DNA of 38,557 nt from an uncultured Oscillospiraceae bacterium (GCA_944385665.1 CALWYB010000022.1:1-38557); one strand, 5' to 3'. Counted from the first letter of the stretch, positions 22,488 through 30,929 are shown. Notes: generated by a model from the letters alone, not told the origin. Program-made: numbers and translations.

Positions 22488-23207
22488 ATGAAACGAAACC
22501 CCTCTCTTCTGCGTCTGGTGACCCTGGCCATGTTGATTGCCGTGGGCGTGGTCATCTCCCCCATCCTCCGGGTGGAGGGCATGTGCCCCACCGCCCACCT
22601 CATCAACATCGTGTGCGCGGTGCTGCTGGGGCCGGTGTATTCCTTTGTGTGCGCCTGCCTCATCGGCATCATCCGCATGAGCCTGATGGGAATTCCGCCT
22701 CTGGCCCTCACCGGAGCGGTATTTGGCGCGGCTCTGTCCGGCATCCTCTACCGCCTCAGCGGCGGGCGGCTTATCTTCGCCGTCATCGGAGAGGTGGTGG
22801 GCACCGGCATCATCGGCGCGGTGGCCTCCTACCCGGTGATGACCCTGTGGTGGGGCTACACGGGCCTTACCTGGGTGTACTATGTGCCCTCCTTCATCGC
22901 CGGCACCCTCATCGGCGGCAGCGTGGCATTCCTGCTTTTGAAGAAGCTGGCCAAAAACGGCATGCTGCTGAAAATGCAGCGGGACCTGGGGGCCAAGGTG
23001 TTTGACCGCCCGGTCACCGTGGCGGGGGACAGCATGGGCATCGTGTTTTTGGGTGTGATCGCCTACCTGGCGGTGCTGGTGCTGGTAAAGAATGTGCTGA
23101 AGGCCGGCGGCGCGGCCATGGCCCTGCCCTGGGTGGTGCTGGCTCTGTTTGCCGCTGTGGCTGCCTACTATTATATTTCCCATCGAAAGGAGAGCGTCAA
23201 CGCATGA
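22488..23207 (+). CDS. thiW: ECF transporter S component ThiW (thiazole uptake)
   Basis: A 239-residue membrane protein. The first 160 residues match the ThiW type (LVTLAMLIAVGVVISPILRVEGMCPTAH, LLGPVYSFVCACLIGIIRM, GEVVGTGIIGA). ThiW is predicted to bring in hydroxyethylthiazole, the substrate of ThiM encoded next. The C-terminal 75 residues with two more hydrophobic segments (about 185-230) go beyond the usual ThiW length of about 160. The start is ATG 22488; the stop overlaps thiM by four bases (ATGA). Confidence 0.88.
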   Translation: MKRNPSLLRLVTLAMLIAVGVVISPILRVEGMCPTAHLINIVCAVLLGPVYSFVCACLIGIIRMSLMGIPPLALTGAVFGAALSGILYRLSGGRLIFAVIGEVVGTGIIGAVASYPVMTLWWGYTGLTWVYYVPSFIAGTLIGGSVAFLLLKKLAKNGMLLKMQRDLGAKVFDRPVTVAGDSMGIVFLGVIAYLAVLVLVKNVLKAGGAAMALPWVVLALFAAVAAYYYISHRKESVNA

Positions 23208-24022
23208 GCAAGTCCCTGGGCGCGCTGCTGGAGGCGCTGCGAAGCCGCCGGCCCCTCATTCACTGCATTACCAACCCCATCTCCATCAACGACTGCGCCA
23301 ATCTGATCCTGGCGGCAGGGGGACGGCCCATCATGGCCGAGCACCCCAAAGAAGTGGCTGAAATCACCGCCACCGCCGCCGCCTTGGCGGTGAACCTGGG
23401 CAACATTACCGACGTGCGCATGGAGTCCATGGTTCTGGCCGGACAGGCGGCCCGGGAAGCGGGGGTGCCGGTGGTGCTGGACTGTGTGGGCGTGGGGTGC
23501 AGCACCCTGCGCCGGCGCTACGCCCAGGACTATCTGACCAAGATCCAGCCCCAGGTGGTCAAGGGGAATCTGTCGGAACTTCTCTGTCTGTGCGGGGCGC
23601 GCCAGCATACGTCCGGCGTGGACGCCGACGGCAGCGACCGGCTGGAGGGAGAGAACCTCTCCGCTCTCCAGGCGTTCAGCCGCCGCCAGGGGGCGGTGCT
23701 GCTGGCCTCGGGGACGGTGGACGGGGTGTTTGCCCCCCACGGGCGGTACTGGGAGATCCGCAACGGTCACCCCATGATGGGCCGCCTAACCGGCACGGGC
23801 TGTATGCTCAATGTGCTCACCGCCGCCTTTTTGGCGGTGGGAGAGCCGGAGGAGGCGGCAGTGGCCGCAGCCGCCATGCTGGGGGTATGCGGCGAGCGGG
23901 CGGCCCAGAAGGCCAAGGGACCGGGGAGTCTGCGCACCCGGCTGCTGGATGAGGTCTATGCCCTCACCCCGGAGGAACTGGAGCGGGAAGCGGCGGTGGC
24001 CGGCTCTGTGGAGAAAGGATGA
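23204..24022 (+). CDS. thiM: Hydroxyethylthiazole kinase
   Basis: Phosphorylates hydroxyethylthiazole for thiamine salvage. A 272-residue protein with the N-terminal family motif RPLIHCITNPISINDCANLI, the RIPIM-like GGRPIMAEH, and the GTGCMLNVLTAAFLAVG motif (about 197-213) that forms the anion hole and catalytic site. It overlaps thiW at its start and is followed directly by thiE, forming one operon under the leader at 22019-22487. Confidence 0.96.
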   Translation: MSKSLGALLEALRSRRPLIHCITNPISINDCANLILAAGGRPIMAEHPKEVAEITATAAALAVNLGNITDVRMESMVLAGQAAREAGVPVVLDCVGVGCSTLRRRYAQDYLTKIQPQVVKGNLSELLCLCGARQHTSGVDADGSDRLEGENLSALQAFSRRQGAVLLASGTVDGVFAPHGRYWEIRNGHPMMGRLTGTGCMLNVLTAAFLAVGEPEEAAVAAAAMLGVCGERAAQKAKGPGSLRTRLLDEVYALTPEELEREAAVAGSVEKG

Positions 24023-24027
24023 AACGT

Positions 24028-24660
24028 ATGAACCCTGTGGATCTGAAGCTGTACCTGGTGACGGACAGCGGATACTACGACGAGAAGCGGTTTTTGGACA
24101 TGGTGGAGCAGGCCTGCCGGGGGGGCGTGACCCTCTTGCAGCTGCGGGAGAAGAACCGGGGCGGTCGGGACTATCTGCGCCTGGCCCAGGCGGTGAAGGA
24201 GATCACCGACCCCTTCCATGTGCCCCTCATCATTGACGACCGGGTGGACGTGGCTCTGGCCTGCGGGGCGGCGGGGGCCCATGTGGGCCAGACCGACCTG
24301 CCGGTGTGGGCGGCCCGGAAGCTGATGGGTCCGGACAAGATCGTGGGAGCCACCGCCAAGACGGTGCCCCAGGCCCGGGAGGCCTATGAGCAGGGGGCGG
24401 ACTATCTGGGGGTGGGAGCTCTGTTTCCCACCGAGACCAAGGTGAACACCGTCCTCACCTCCATTGACACGCTGAAGGACATTGTGAAGGCCGTACCCAT
24501 CGGCGTGGTGGGCATCGGCGGTCTGGATGAGAGCAACGTAGACATCCTCACCGGCAGCGGCGCCAAGGGCGGCGCTGTGGTGCGGGCCATCGTCAAGGCC
24601 CAGGACCCGGAGAGGGCTGCCCGCCGCCTGCGGGACAAGCTGAACACCATTTTGAAGTAA
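24028..24660 (+). CDS. thiE: Thiamine phosphate synthase
   Basis: Joins HMP-PP and thiazole phosphate to thiamine phosphate. A 210-residue TIM-barrel protein with the expected motifs [40 protein letters not shown] and [14 protein letters not shown] 24019 overlaps the thiM stop, but GAAAGGA (24012-24018) is correctly spaced only for ATG 24028. No thiC, thiG, thiD or thiL is in the window, so the operon covers the thiazole branch of salvage only. Confidence 0.95.
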   Translation: MNPVDLKLYLVTDSGYYDEKRFLDMVEQACRGGVTLLQLREKNRGGRDYLRLAQAVKEITDPFHVPLIIDDRVDVALACGAAGAHVGQTDLPVWAARKLMGPDKIVGATAKTVPQAREAYEQGADYLGVGALFPTETKVNTVLTSIDTLKDIVKAVPIGVVGIGGLDESNVDILTGSGAKGGAVVRAIVKAQDPERAARRLRDKLNTILK

Positions 24661-24663
24661 CAA

Positions 24664-24702
24664 AGAGGGCTCCGTTCTCACCCAACGGAGCCCTCTTTTT
24701 CT
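24664..24702. terminator. Terminator shared by thiE and the lysR gene
   Basis: The stem AGAGGGCTCCGTT/AACGGAGCCCTCT is followed by five Ts on the plus strand and preceded by CAAAG. The stop codon of the convergent LysR gene (24678-24680) is in the loop, so the hairpin overlaps coding sequence of that gene. Confidence 0.9.
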
Positions 24703-25592
24703 GCCTTTTTCTTGGGTCGGGCGCACAGGCGGACAAATTCGTCCATCTCCCGGGTGGTCCACTTCTCCTTGTGGGAAAAGATCTGGCTGTACATGGCGGT
24801 TTGCAGCTCGTCCACCTCCACCACGGTCAGCCGCCCCTGGCGTACCCGCTCCTCCACCAGAAACCAGGGCAGGTAGGACAGCCCCTCTGTCTCCTCCAGC
24901 ACCTGGAGGAGGAAGGAGGCGTAGCTGCTCTCCAGCACCGGGGTGACCGAGCGGCCGTGGGCGGCCAGACGCCGGTCCAGCAGGCGGCGATAGTTGGCGT
25001 TGCGCTCGGTGAGGTAGAAGGGCTGGTCCAGCAGCTCCTCCAAGGCGTGGCTGCCCGGTCCCAGGGCCTTGCCCAGGGCGGGGGAGGCCACCAGCACCAT
25101 CTCCTCCCGCTCCTCCAGCAATTTATTCCAGCTATTGTTGTAAAGGGGCTCGTCCAGAATATAGATGATGTCCACCTCGCCCCGCTCCATTTTGCTGATG
25201 ATCTCCTCGGGCACGCCGGTGGTGATCTGTAAGTTCACCTTGGGATGCAGGGAGCGGAACTGGGCCACGATGGCGGGCAGCCGGGCGCAGCACAGGGACT
25301 CCAGGGTGCCGATGTGGAGCGGTCCGCTCAGCTCCTCCTCCACGGAAAGGGAGAGGGCGGCGTGATTCACCTCCTGGATGATGTTGTAGGCGCTCTCCAG
25401 AAACTGCCGCCCCTGGCCGGTGAGCACCACCCGCTTGTACATCCGGTCAAACAGGCGCACGTGGAGCTCCTCCTCCAGCAGGCGGATCTGCACCGTCACC
25501 GCCGACTGGGAGTAGCCAAGGCTGGAGGCCGCCTTGGAAAAACTCTCAAACTGTGCCACCCGGATAAAGGTAGCGATCTGCCGCAGCTCCAT
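24678..25592 (-). CDS. LysR-family transcriptional regulator
   Basis: A 304-residue regulator. The N-terminal winged helix-turn-helix (MELRQIATFIRVAQ, SFSKAASSLGYSQSAVTVQI, VRLFDR) occupies residues 1-62, followed by a type 2 periplasmic-binding-fold effector domain (about 90-290). It is divergent from the symporter and serine dehydratase operon beginning at 25756, which it probably controls; the effector is plausibly serine or a related metabolite, by context only. GGAGGAAGTT precedes the ATG at 25592. Confidence 0.9.
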   Translation of the reverse strand: MELRQIATFIRVAQFESFSKAASSLGYSQSAVTVQIRLLEEELHVRLFDRMYKRVVLTGQGRQFLESAYNIIQEVNHAALSLSVEEELSGPLHIGTLESLCCARLPAIVAQFRSLHPKVNLQITTGVPEEIISKMERGEVDIIYILDEPLYNNSWNKLLEEREEMVLVASPALGKALGPGSHALEELLDQPFYLTERNANYRRLLDRRLAAHGRSVTPVLESSYASFLLQVLEETEGLSYLPWFLVEERVRQGRLTVVEVDELQTAMYSQIFSHKEKWTTREMDEFVRLCARPKKKAEKEGSVG

Positions 25593-25632
25593 GCCAACTT
25601 CCTCCTGTTTCTCCCAATAGTAGTATGAATTC

Positions 25633-25671
25633 TTTTAATCGAAATGATGAAAACGGTTTATTTGATTAAAA
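25633..25671. promoter_or_regulatory. Candidate LysR operator
   Basis: TTTTAATC (25633-25640) and GATTAAAA (25664-25671) form an inverted repeat in the AT-rich region between the divergent genes. The right arm overlaps the -35 of the symporter promoter. LysR proteins often bind such dyads between their own gene and the target. Confidence 0.45.
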
Positions 25672-25690
25672 CTTATTGTCATGATAGACT
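25662..25690 (+). promoter_or_regulatory. Candidate promoter of the symporter-sda operon
   Basis: TTGATT (25662-25667) and TAGACT (25685-25690) with a 17-base spacer, 65 bases before the symporter start. Both hexamers are weak, which would fit an activator-dependent promoter. Confidence 0.4.
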
Positions 25691-25755
25691 AAAGATACCA
25701 CAAAGTCAACGGGGAAACTTGACAAATCAGCAAAATAACAATGGGAGGAATTGTT

Positions 25756-26979
25756 ATGGAAAAAAAGAAAATCCGCATCGGCCTCATTCCCAAACTCATC
25801 ATCGCCATCATTCTGGGTATCCTCTTCGGCTCGTTCATGCCCGAGTGGTTCAACCGGGTGGTGGTCACCTTCTCGTCCATCTTCAGCACGTTCCTGTCCT
25901 TCGTCATCCCTCTGATGATCGTGGCCTATGTGACCATGGGCATCGCCAACCTGCGCAGCGGCGCGGGCAAGCTGCTCATCATTACCGTGGCCCTGTCCTA
26001 CTTCTCCACTCTGGTGGCGGGCTCCGCCTCCTATCTGGTGGCTTCCAACCTGTTCCCCTCCTTTATGAGTGAGGGCGCCCTGGACCAGATTGCCGCCACC
26101 GCCGACGTCTCCCTGGAGGGCTACTTCTCCCTGTCCATTCCGCCCCTGCTGGATACCCTGTCCGCGGTGACTCTGGCCTTTGTGCTGGGCCTGTGCCTGT
26201 CCACCATGCGGGGCAAGGAGATCGGCGACAGCCTCTACCACGGCATGGAGGACTTCTCCGCCATCATTGACAAGGTGCTCCACGTCGTCATTATCCCTCT
26301 GCTGCCCCTGTATATCTGCGGCACCTTCACCAATATGACCTATTCCGGCAAAACCTTCGCCATTCTGAGCATCCTGTGGAAGGTCTTCCTGGTGGTCATC
26401 GCCATGCACCTCATCTATATCTGCATCCAGTTCCTGGTGGCCGGTCTGGTGTCCGGCAAGAATCCCATCACCCTCATCCGCAACCAGATCCCCGGCTACG
26501 CCACCGCCATCGGCACCCAGTCCTCCGCCGCCACCATCCCGGTAAACCTGGAGTGTGCCCGGAAGGACGGCATCCTGGAGGAGATCCGCAACTTCGTGGT
26601 GCCCCTGTGCGCCAACATCCACATGGCCGGCTCCATGATCACCATCACCGCCTGCGCCACCGCCGTGTGCCTCATGTACCAGCTGCCCATCAGCCTGGGC
26701 ATCGTGGTCCCCTTTATCGCCACCCTGGGCATTGCCATGGTAGCCTCTCCCGGCGCCCCCGGCGGCTCCATCATGACCGCCCTGCCCTTCCTGTACATGG
26801 TGTTCGGCACCGAGGCCGGTGACGTGAACGGCCCCATCTGCGCCATCATGGTGGCCCTGTATATCACCCAGGACTCCTTCGGCACCGCCTGCAACGTGTC
26901 CGGCGACAACGCCATCGGCACCATCGTGGACACCATCTACCGCAAGTTTATCGACAAGACCCCTGTGAAGGAGGGCTAA
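25756..26979 (+). CDS. DAACS-family sodium:amino-acid symporter, probably for serine
   Basis: A 407-residue protein of the dicarboxylate/amino acid:cation symporter family with eight membrane segments and two hairpin loops. The serine-rich HP1 motif GTQSSAATIPVN, the TM7 segment NIHMAGSMIT (in place of NMDGT) and HP2 SPGAPGGSIMTALPF are clear. The TM7 change and the operon with both L-serine dehydratase subunits point to a small neutral amino acid such as serine or threonine. GGGAGG at 25743-25748 supports ATG 25756. Confidence 0.87.
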   Translation: MEKKKIRIGLIPKLIIAIILGILFGSFMPEWFNRVVVTFSSIFSTFLSFVIPLMIVAYVTMGIANLRSGAGKLLIITVALSYFSTLVAGSASYLVASNLFPSFMSEGALDQIAATADVSLEGYFSLSIPPLLDTLSAVTLAFVLGLCLSTMRGKEIGDSLYHGMEDFSAIIDKVLHVVIIPLLPLYICGTFTNMTYSGKTFAILSILWKVFLVVIAMHLIYICIQFLVAGLVSGKNPITLIRNQIPGYATAIGTQSSAATIPVNLECARKDGILEEIRNFVVPLCANIHMAGSMITITACATAVCLMYQLPISLGIVVPFIATLGIAMVASPGAPGGSIMTALPFLYMVFGTEAGDVNGPICAIMVALYITQDSFGTACNVSGDNAIGTIVDTIYRKFIDKTPVKEG

Positions 26980-26980
26980 T

Positions 26981-27649
26981 ATGTCCTTTATCAGCGTCTT
27001 TGACGTGCTGGGACCCAATATGATCGGTCCCTCCAGCTCCCACACCGCCGGCGCGGCGGTGATCGCGGGACTGGCCCAGAAGATGATGACTCCCCCCATC
27101 AAGCGGGTGGAGTTCACCCTCTACGGCTCCTTTGCCAAGACCTATCGGGGCCACGGCACCGACCGGGCTCTGCTGGGCGGCATCCTGGGCTTCGCCACCG
27201 ACGATCTGAACATCCGCAACTCCTTTGACATCGCCCGGCAGCGGGGGCTGGAGTTCACCTTCACCCCCAACGAGACCGAGACCGAGGTCCACCCCAACAC
27301 CGTGGACATCCGCATGGAGAACGCCGCCGGTCAGGTGATGACCGTGCGGGGGGTGTCCCTGGGGGGCGGCAAGGTGAAGATCGTGCGCATCAACGGGGTG
27401 GAGGTGGACTTCACCGGAGAGTACGCCGCCGTCATCGTGGTCCAGCAGGACAAGCCCGGCGTGGTGGCCCACATCACCAAGGTGCTCAGCGACCGGGGAG
27501 TCAACCTGGCCTTTATGCGCCTGTTCCGGGAGAGCAAGGGCCACACGGCGTACAGCATCATCGAGTCCGACGGCCGCCTGCCCGAGGGCATCACCCAGGA
27601 ACTGAAACAGAACCCCTATATCCACGACGTGATGATCGTCCAGCCGTAA
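26981..27649 (+). CDS. sdaAB: L-serine dehydratase, iron-sulfur dependent, beta subunit
   Basis: With the alpha subunit it converts L-serine to pyruvate and ammonia. A 222-residue protein with the substrate-loop motif GPSSSHTAGA (11-25 region), the beta domain including SFAKTYRGHGTDRALLGG, and a C-terminal ACT domain (about 147-222, DKPGVVAHITKVLSDRGVNL), which may sense serine. It starts one base after the symporter stop and precedes the alpha subunit by 12 bases. Confidence 0.96.
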   Translation: MSFISVFDVLGPNMIGPSSSHTAGAAVIAGLAQKMMTPPIKRVEFTLYGSFAKTYRGHGTDRALLGGILGFATDDLNIRNSFDIARQRGLEFTFTPNETETEVHPNTVDIRMENAAGQVMTVRGVSLGGGKVKIVRINGVEVDFTGEYAAVIVVQQDKPGVVAHITKVLSDRGVNLAFMRLFRESKGHTAYSIIESDGRLPEGITQELKQNPYIHDVMIVQP

Positions 27650-27661
27650 GGAGGTGGGAGC

Positions 27662-28531
27662 ATGGATTTTCGAAATGGAAATGAACTGCTGGAACTGTGC
27701 AAGCAGGAGGACTGCCTCATCTCCCAGGTAATGCGCCGCCGGGAGTGGGAACTGGGGGAGATGGCTCCCGACCGGGTGGAGGCCAAGATGGCCCGGGCCC
27801 TGGAGATCATGCGGGAGTCGGCCACCCAGCCTCTCAAACATCCGGTGCGCTCCATGGGCGGGCTCATCGGGGGAGAGGCCAAGCGCCTGGCCGCCCATGC
27901 GGCCAAGAAAAAGAGCCTGTGCGGGCCGGTGCTGCAACGAGCCATCACCTACGCCATGGGTGTGCTGGAGGTCAACGCCTCCATGGGCCTCATTGTGGCC
28001 GCCCCCACCGCCGGGTCCTCCGGCGTGGTGCCCGGGCTGCTGCTGGCCCTTCAGGATGAGTACCGCATCTCCGACGAGCGGCTGCTGGACGGCTTGTTCA
28101 ACGCCGGTGCGGTGGGCTATCTGGCCATGCGCAACGCCACGGTGGCGGGCGCCGTGGGCGGCTGTCAGGCCGAGGTGGGCGTGGCGGCAGCCATGGCGGC
28201 CTCGGCGGCGGTGGAGCTGATGGGGGGGACCCCTCAGCAGTCCCTGGACGCCGCCTCCACGGTGATGATGAACATGCTGGGCCTGGTATGCGACCCGGTA
28301 GGCGGTCTGGTGGAGTACCCCTGCCAGAGCCGCAACGCCGCCGGCGTGGCCAACGCCCTGGTGGCCGCGGAGATGGCCCTGAGCGGCGTGCCCCAGCTCA
28401 TCCCCTTTGACGAAATGCTGGAGGCCATGTACCAGGTGGGCCGACGGCTCCCCGCCGAGCTGCGGGAGACCGCCCTGGGCGGCTGTGCCGCCACCCCCTC
28501 CGCCTGTGAGCGCTGCGGAGGCTGCGGATAA
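27662..28531 (+). CDS. sdaAA: L-serine dehydratase, iron-sulfur dependent, alpha subunit
   Basis: A 289-residue catalytic subunit. The three cysteines expected to hold the [4Fe-4S] cluster are in GGCQAEVG (about 167), LVCDPVGG (about 210) and YPCQSRNAAG (about 221). A C-terminal CERCGGCG tail is also present and carries the residue family known to reach the active site in homologues. AAGGAGGTG precedes ATG 27662. It ends the operon. Confidence 0.96.
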   Translation: MDFRNGNELLELCKQEDCLISQVMRRREWELGEMAPDRVEAKMARALEIMRESATQPLKHPVRSMGGLIGGEAKRLAAHAAKKKSLCGPVLQRAITYAMGVLEVNASMGLIVAAPTAGSSGVVPGLLLALQDEYRISDERLLDGLFNAGAVGYLAMRNATVAGAVGGCQAEVGVAAAMAASAAVELMGGTPQQSLDAASTVMMNMLGLVCDPVGGLVEYPCQSRNAAGVANALVAAEMALSGVPQLIPFDEMLEAMYQVGRRLPAELRETALGGCAATPSACERCGGCG

Positions 28532-28540
28532 ATAAAAAAT

Positions 28541-28566
28541 CAGGCCGCCCCTCCGGGGGCGGCCTG
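28541..28566. terminator. Terminator between sdaAA and the convergent membrane protein gene
   Basis: The stem AGGCCGCCCC/GGGGCGGCCT has a TCCG loop. On the minus strand it is followed by GATTTTTTATTT, a good T-run for the gene at 28575; on the plus strand the following bases are weaker. Confidence 0.8.
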
Positions 28567-28574
28567 TTGTCGTG

Positions 28575-29078
28575 TCAGGGCCAGTATATGGGGAGAAAGA
28601 AGAGCCAGGGGGCGGTGACGATGGCCATGGTGAGGGCCACCACATGCTTTTCCCGCTGGGTGAGCAGCTCGCACGCCGCCATGGCCTGCCGGTCAAAGAA
28701 GTAGATGCACACCCCGGCCAAAGCCACCCCTGCCAGCACCCAGAGAAAGGCGAGAGGGTGGAGGAAGGGGTTGTACATAATCGCCGCGTCTACCTCGGAC
28801 GCCCAGGATGCGTTAGGCAGGAAGGAGGACAGAAAGCCTCCGGGCAGCAGGAGAAGGACCCCGATGAAGTCGGCCAGGAACCCCCGAATCCAGAACTTGC
28901 CCCACAGGGCTTTGACCACGGCCCGTTTTTCCTGGTGTTTGAGAGCCATCAAGGTGAGGATGAGCACCAGGCCGTCCACCAGAAGATTGGCGGGGGCCAC
29001 AAAAATCAGCAGCTGGGGGAAGAGCCAGATGAGCCACACAGGGAGAATTAAATTGTAGAGCCGTACTTCTCGTTTCAT
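28575..29078 (-). CDS. Membrane protein of unknown function
   Basis: A 167-residue protein with four predicted membrane segments (about residues 11-45 as two, 66-85, 107-127 and 145-165). No domain is recognised. It is the last gene of a four-gene minus-strand operon headed by a LytTR regulator. The ribosome binding site GGAGATG is nine bases before the ATG. Confidence 0.7.
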   Translation of the reverse strand: MKREVRLYNLILPVWLIWLFPQLLIFVAPANLLVDGLVLILTLMALKHQEKRAVVKALWGKFWIRGFLADFIGVLLLLPGGFLSSFLPNASWASEVDAAIMYNPFLHPLAFLWVLAGVALAGVCIYFFDRQAMAACELLTQREKHVVALTMAIVTAPWLFFLPIYWP

Positions 29079-29093
29079 GGTTTTTCATCTCCG

Positions 29094-29393
29094 TTATTGC
29101 TCAGACATATCAACGGCAAAAAGTGCTCCCAGACCCAGTCCCAACAGAGCAGGTAGGCAGAGCAGACCCACATGATAATAATCAGGGAAAGCGATCCATG
29201 CGTTTTGGCTCAAAAGATAGGTCTGAGGCAGGGGAAGCAGTTCCGTCATGCCTCCCAGGCAGATGATCCCCACCAAGGCGACCAGGGCGGCGGGTGCCCA
29301 TTTGGCCCGCCGGGGCAGGCGGCTGCGTGTAAGAGGATATTGTACCGCTCCGGCGGCCAGGGGCAGGAGGAAAAAGAAAATCAAGCCTTCCAT
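29094..29393 (-). CDS. Small membrane protein of unknown function
   Basis: A 99-residue protein with three hydrophobic segments (residues about 2-17, 31-50 and 72-94). AAAGGAGG is well placed for ATG 29393, so the longer open frame is not used. Third gene of the LytTR operon, 13 bases after the preceding gene. No family recognised. Confidence 0.7.
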   Translation of the reverse strand: MEGLIFFFLLPLAAGAVQYPLTRSRLPRRAKWAPAALVALVGIICLGGMTELLPLPQTYLLSQNAWIAFPDYYHVGLLCLPALLGLGLGALFAVDMSEQ

Positions 29394-29406
29394 GGGGCGC
29401 CTCCTT

Positions 29407-30180
29407 TCACAGAGTGTTCCGGTATCGGCTTCTCCGTCCCAGAGCGCCAAGCAGGTTGCCCGCCAGGGCGGGGACGGCGGTCATAAAGCAGTGAAACAGG
29501 GCGGTGTGATTGAAGAGCAGGTACACCATAGGCAGGTAGCACACAAAGCAGGCGATTGGGAACAGGGGACACACCCCTTGACGCCGGCCCAGAGAGATAC
29601 CCACGCAGAAGCTCACCACCGGCAGCAGGAGAAAGGGCAAAATCAGCCCGGATAGAGCCGGGACATCGGCCTGCACCATGCGCTCAACGCCCCGCAGCGC
29701 CCCGGGCAGAAGGTCGCACAGCACCAGCACAAAGGGCAGATAGGGCAGGGTCTCCCGCCACTTGAGGGGAGTAGGGCCGGGGTCCAGACCCAGCAGCTCC
29801 CGCAGCTGTGCCACCTCCAGATACCAGCCCGTCCAGCGGCCCAGCCAGATGAGCAGATACAGTACAAGCAGCAGCCCCTCCCCAAACAGCACGCCCCGTG
29901 CGTCCTGTGCCAAGTTCCCCTCCGTTACCAGCAGGGCGAAACAGGCAGCAGTGAGCAAAAAGTGCCCCAGGGAGCGGAGCAGCAGGGTTCGGCCGCTGTC
30001 GGCAAAGGGCTGGGTGGCCAGGCCTGCCATAGCGCCCAGACCCACACAGGCCAGCACCGCCAGAGGCGGGCACTCCCGGCTGCCCACCACATAGGGCATC
30101 CAGATGATTCCCGCCAGCAGCCCCAGTACCCCGCCCAAAAGAACCAGCACCAGCCAATCCCGGGTTTCCTTCTTCATCAT
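29407..30180 (-). CDS. DUF3021-like membrane protein with extra C-terminal membrane domain
   Basis: A 257-residue protein. The first 140 residues have four membrane segments and the layout of DUF3021 proteins, including the SLGHFLLTAACFALL helix with its conserved histidine and a Y..IW..RW..WY region. DUF3021 proteins are usually about 140 residues and encoded next to a LytTR regulator, as here. A second part (about 143-250) adds four more hydrophobic segments. The start overlaps the regulator stop (ATGA). By analogy with LytTR regulatory systems of streptococci, it may restrain the regulator at the membrane. Confidence 0.7.
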   Translation of the reverse strand: MMKKETRDWLVLVLLGGVLGLLAGIIWMPYVVGSRECPPLAVLACVGLGAMAGLATQPFADSGRTLLLRSLGHFLLTAACFALLVTEGNLAQDARGVLFGEGLLLVLYLLIWLGRWTGWYLEVAQLRELLGLDPGPTPLKWRETLPYLPFVLVLCDLLPGALRGVERMVQADVPALSGLILPFLLLPVVSFCVGISLGRRQGVCPLFPIACFVCYLPMVYLLFNHTALFHCFMTAVPALAGNLLGALGRRSRYRNTL

Positions 30181-30635
30181 GTCCGCCTCCTCTCCAGCTG
30201 CAAGGTCTCCTTGATCTTCTTTACATACCGCCGGGACACATAGGCGTATCCCGCCTCGCCCAGGGTCATGCGGATGGTGCCGGTGAGGGACAGGTCCACC
30301 GCCGTCACCTTGTCCAGGTTGATGATCTCTCCGTTGGAGATACGCACGAACTTCCGCCGGTCCAGCTGCTCTTCCAGCTCGTAGAGGCGCTCCGGAAGCA
30401 GATAGACCGCCCCGCCGTCCACGGCGGCGTACACCCGTTTGTCCTGGGCATAGCAGCGCACCACCTGGCTCTGGGGCAGCAGGGTCATGGTGTCCCCCTG
30501 CCAGCCTCTCAGAGGGGAGAGCTGCTCCGCCTCCAGCCGCCGCACCAGTTCCTCCACCTCCGGCGAGGGAGCGGGGGCCAGCACCACGATCCCGATCTCC
30601 TTGCGCTCCGGATCCAGCTTGACTTCCACCTGCAT
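30177..30635 (-). CDS. LytTR-family DNA-binding regulator
   Basis: A 152-residue protein without a receiver domain. An N-terminal segment of about 50 residues is followed by the LytTR domain (about 55-148): VYAAVDGGAVYLLPERLYELEEQL, KFVRISNGEIINLDKVTAVD, and GYAYVSRRYVKKIKE. Stand-alone LytTR proteins paired with a DUF3021 membrane protein form membrane-inhibited regulators in other Firmicutes. It leads the operon and probably controls it. Confidence 0.9.
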   Translation of the reverse strand: MQVEVKLDPERKEIGIVVLAPAPSPEVEELVRRLEAEQLSPLRGWQGDTMTLLPQSQVVRCYAQDKRVYAAVDGGAVYLLPERLYELEEQLDRRKFVRISNGEIINLDKVTAVDLSLTGTIRMTLGEAGYAYVSRRYVKKIKETLQLERRRT

Positions 30636-30659
30636 CCCATCGCCTCCCTTCTTGCCTTT

Positions 30660-30688
30660 AGTATAGCCGAGCGCCCTCCGGCCGTCTA
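30660..30688 (-). promoter_or_regulatory. Promoter of the LytTR operon
   Basis: On the minus strand, TAGACG (30683-30688) and TATACT (30660-30665) with a 17-base spacer, about 25 bases before the LytTR start. GGACGGATGGACAG just upstream (30697-30710, plus strand) contains a direct GGAC repeat that could be a binding site. Confidence 0.55.
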
Positions 30689-30744
30689 CCGATTTTGGAC
30701 GGATGGACAGCGGAGGGGGATACTCGGCGCAGACCGGTTTTTCG

Positions 30745-30773
30745 TTGACAGTTTCCCGGCGGTAGGCTAAAAT
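30745..30773 (+). promoter_or_regulatory. tRNA-Arg promoter
   Basis: A perfect TTGACA (30745-30750) and TAAAAT (30768-30773) with a 17-base spacer, 28 bases before the tRNA. Confidence 0.75.
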
Positions 30774-30801
30774 AAAGGGGCTGTATATCCTAAAGAAATA
30801 T

Positions 30802-30878
30802 GCGCCAGTAGCTCAGCTGGACAGAGCACCGCCCTCCTAAGGCGGGTGTCGGGGGTTCAAATCCCTTCTGGCGTGCCA
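30802..30878 (+). tRNA. tRNA-Arg (anticodon CCU)
   Basis: A full cloverleaf of 77 bases: acceptor arms GCGCCAG/CTGGCGT, D arm with AGCTCAGCTGGACAGAGC, anticodon stem CCGCC/GGCGG with loop CTCCTAA (anticodon CCT at 30836-30838), T loop TTCAAAT, and an encoded 3' CCA. It reads AGG codons. The T stem has two G-T pairs at its base. Confidence 0.96.
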
Positions 30879-30915
30879 AAAGCCCTGGAAATCTATGAAT
30901 TTCCAGGGCTTTCTG
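30879..30915 (+). terminator. tRNA-Arg terminator
   Basis: The stem AAAGCCCTGGAAAT/ATTTCCAGGGCTTT begins right after the CCA end, with a short T-containing tail. Confidence 0.8.
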
Positions 30916-30929
30916 CTGCAATCAGTGAT

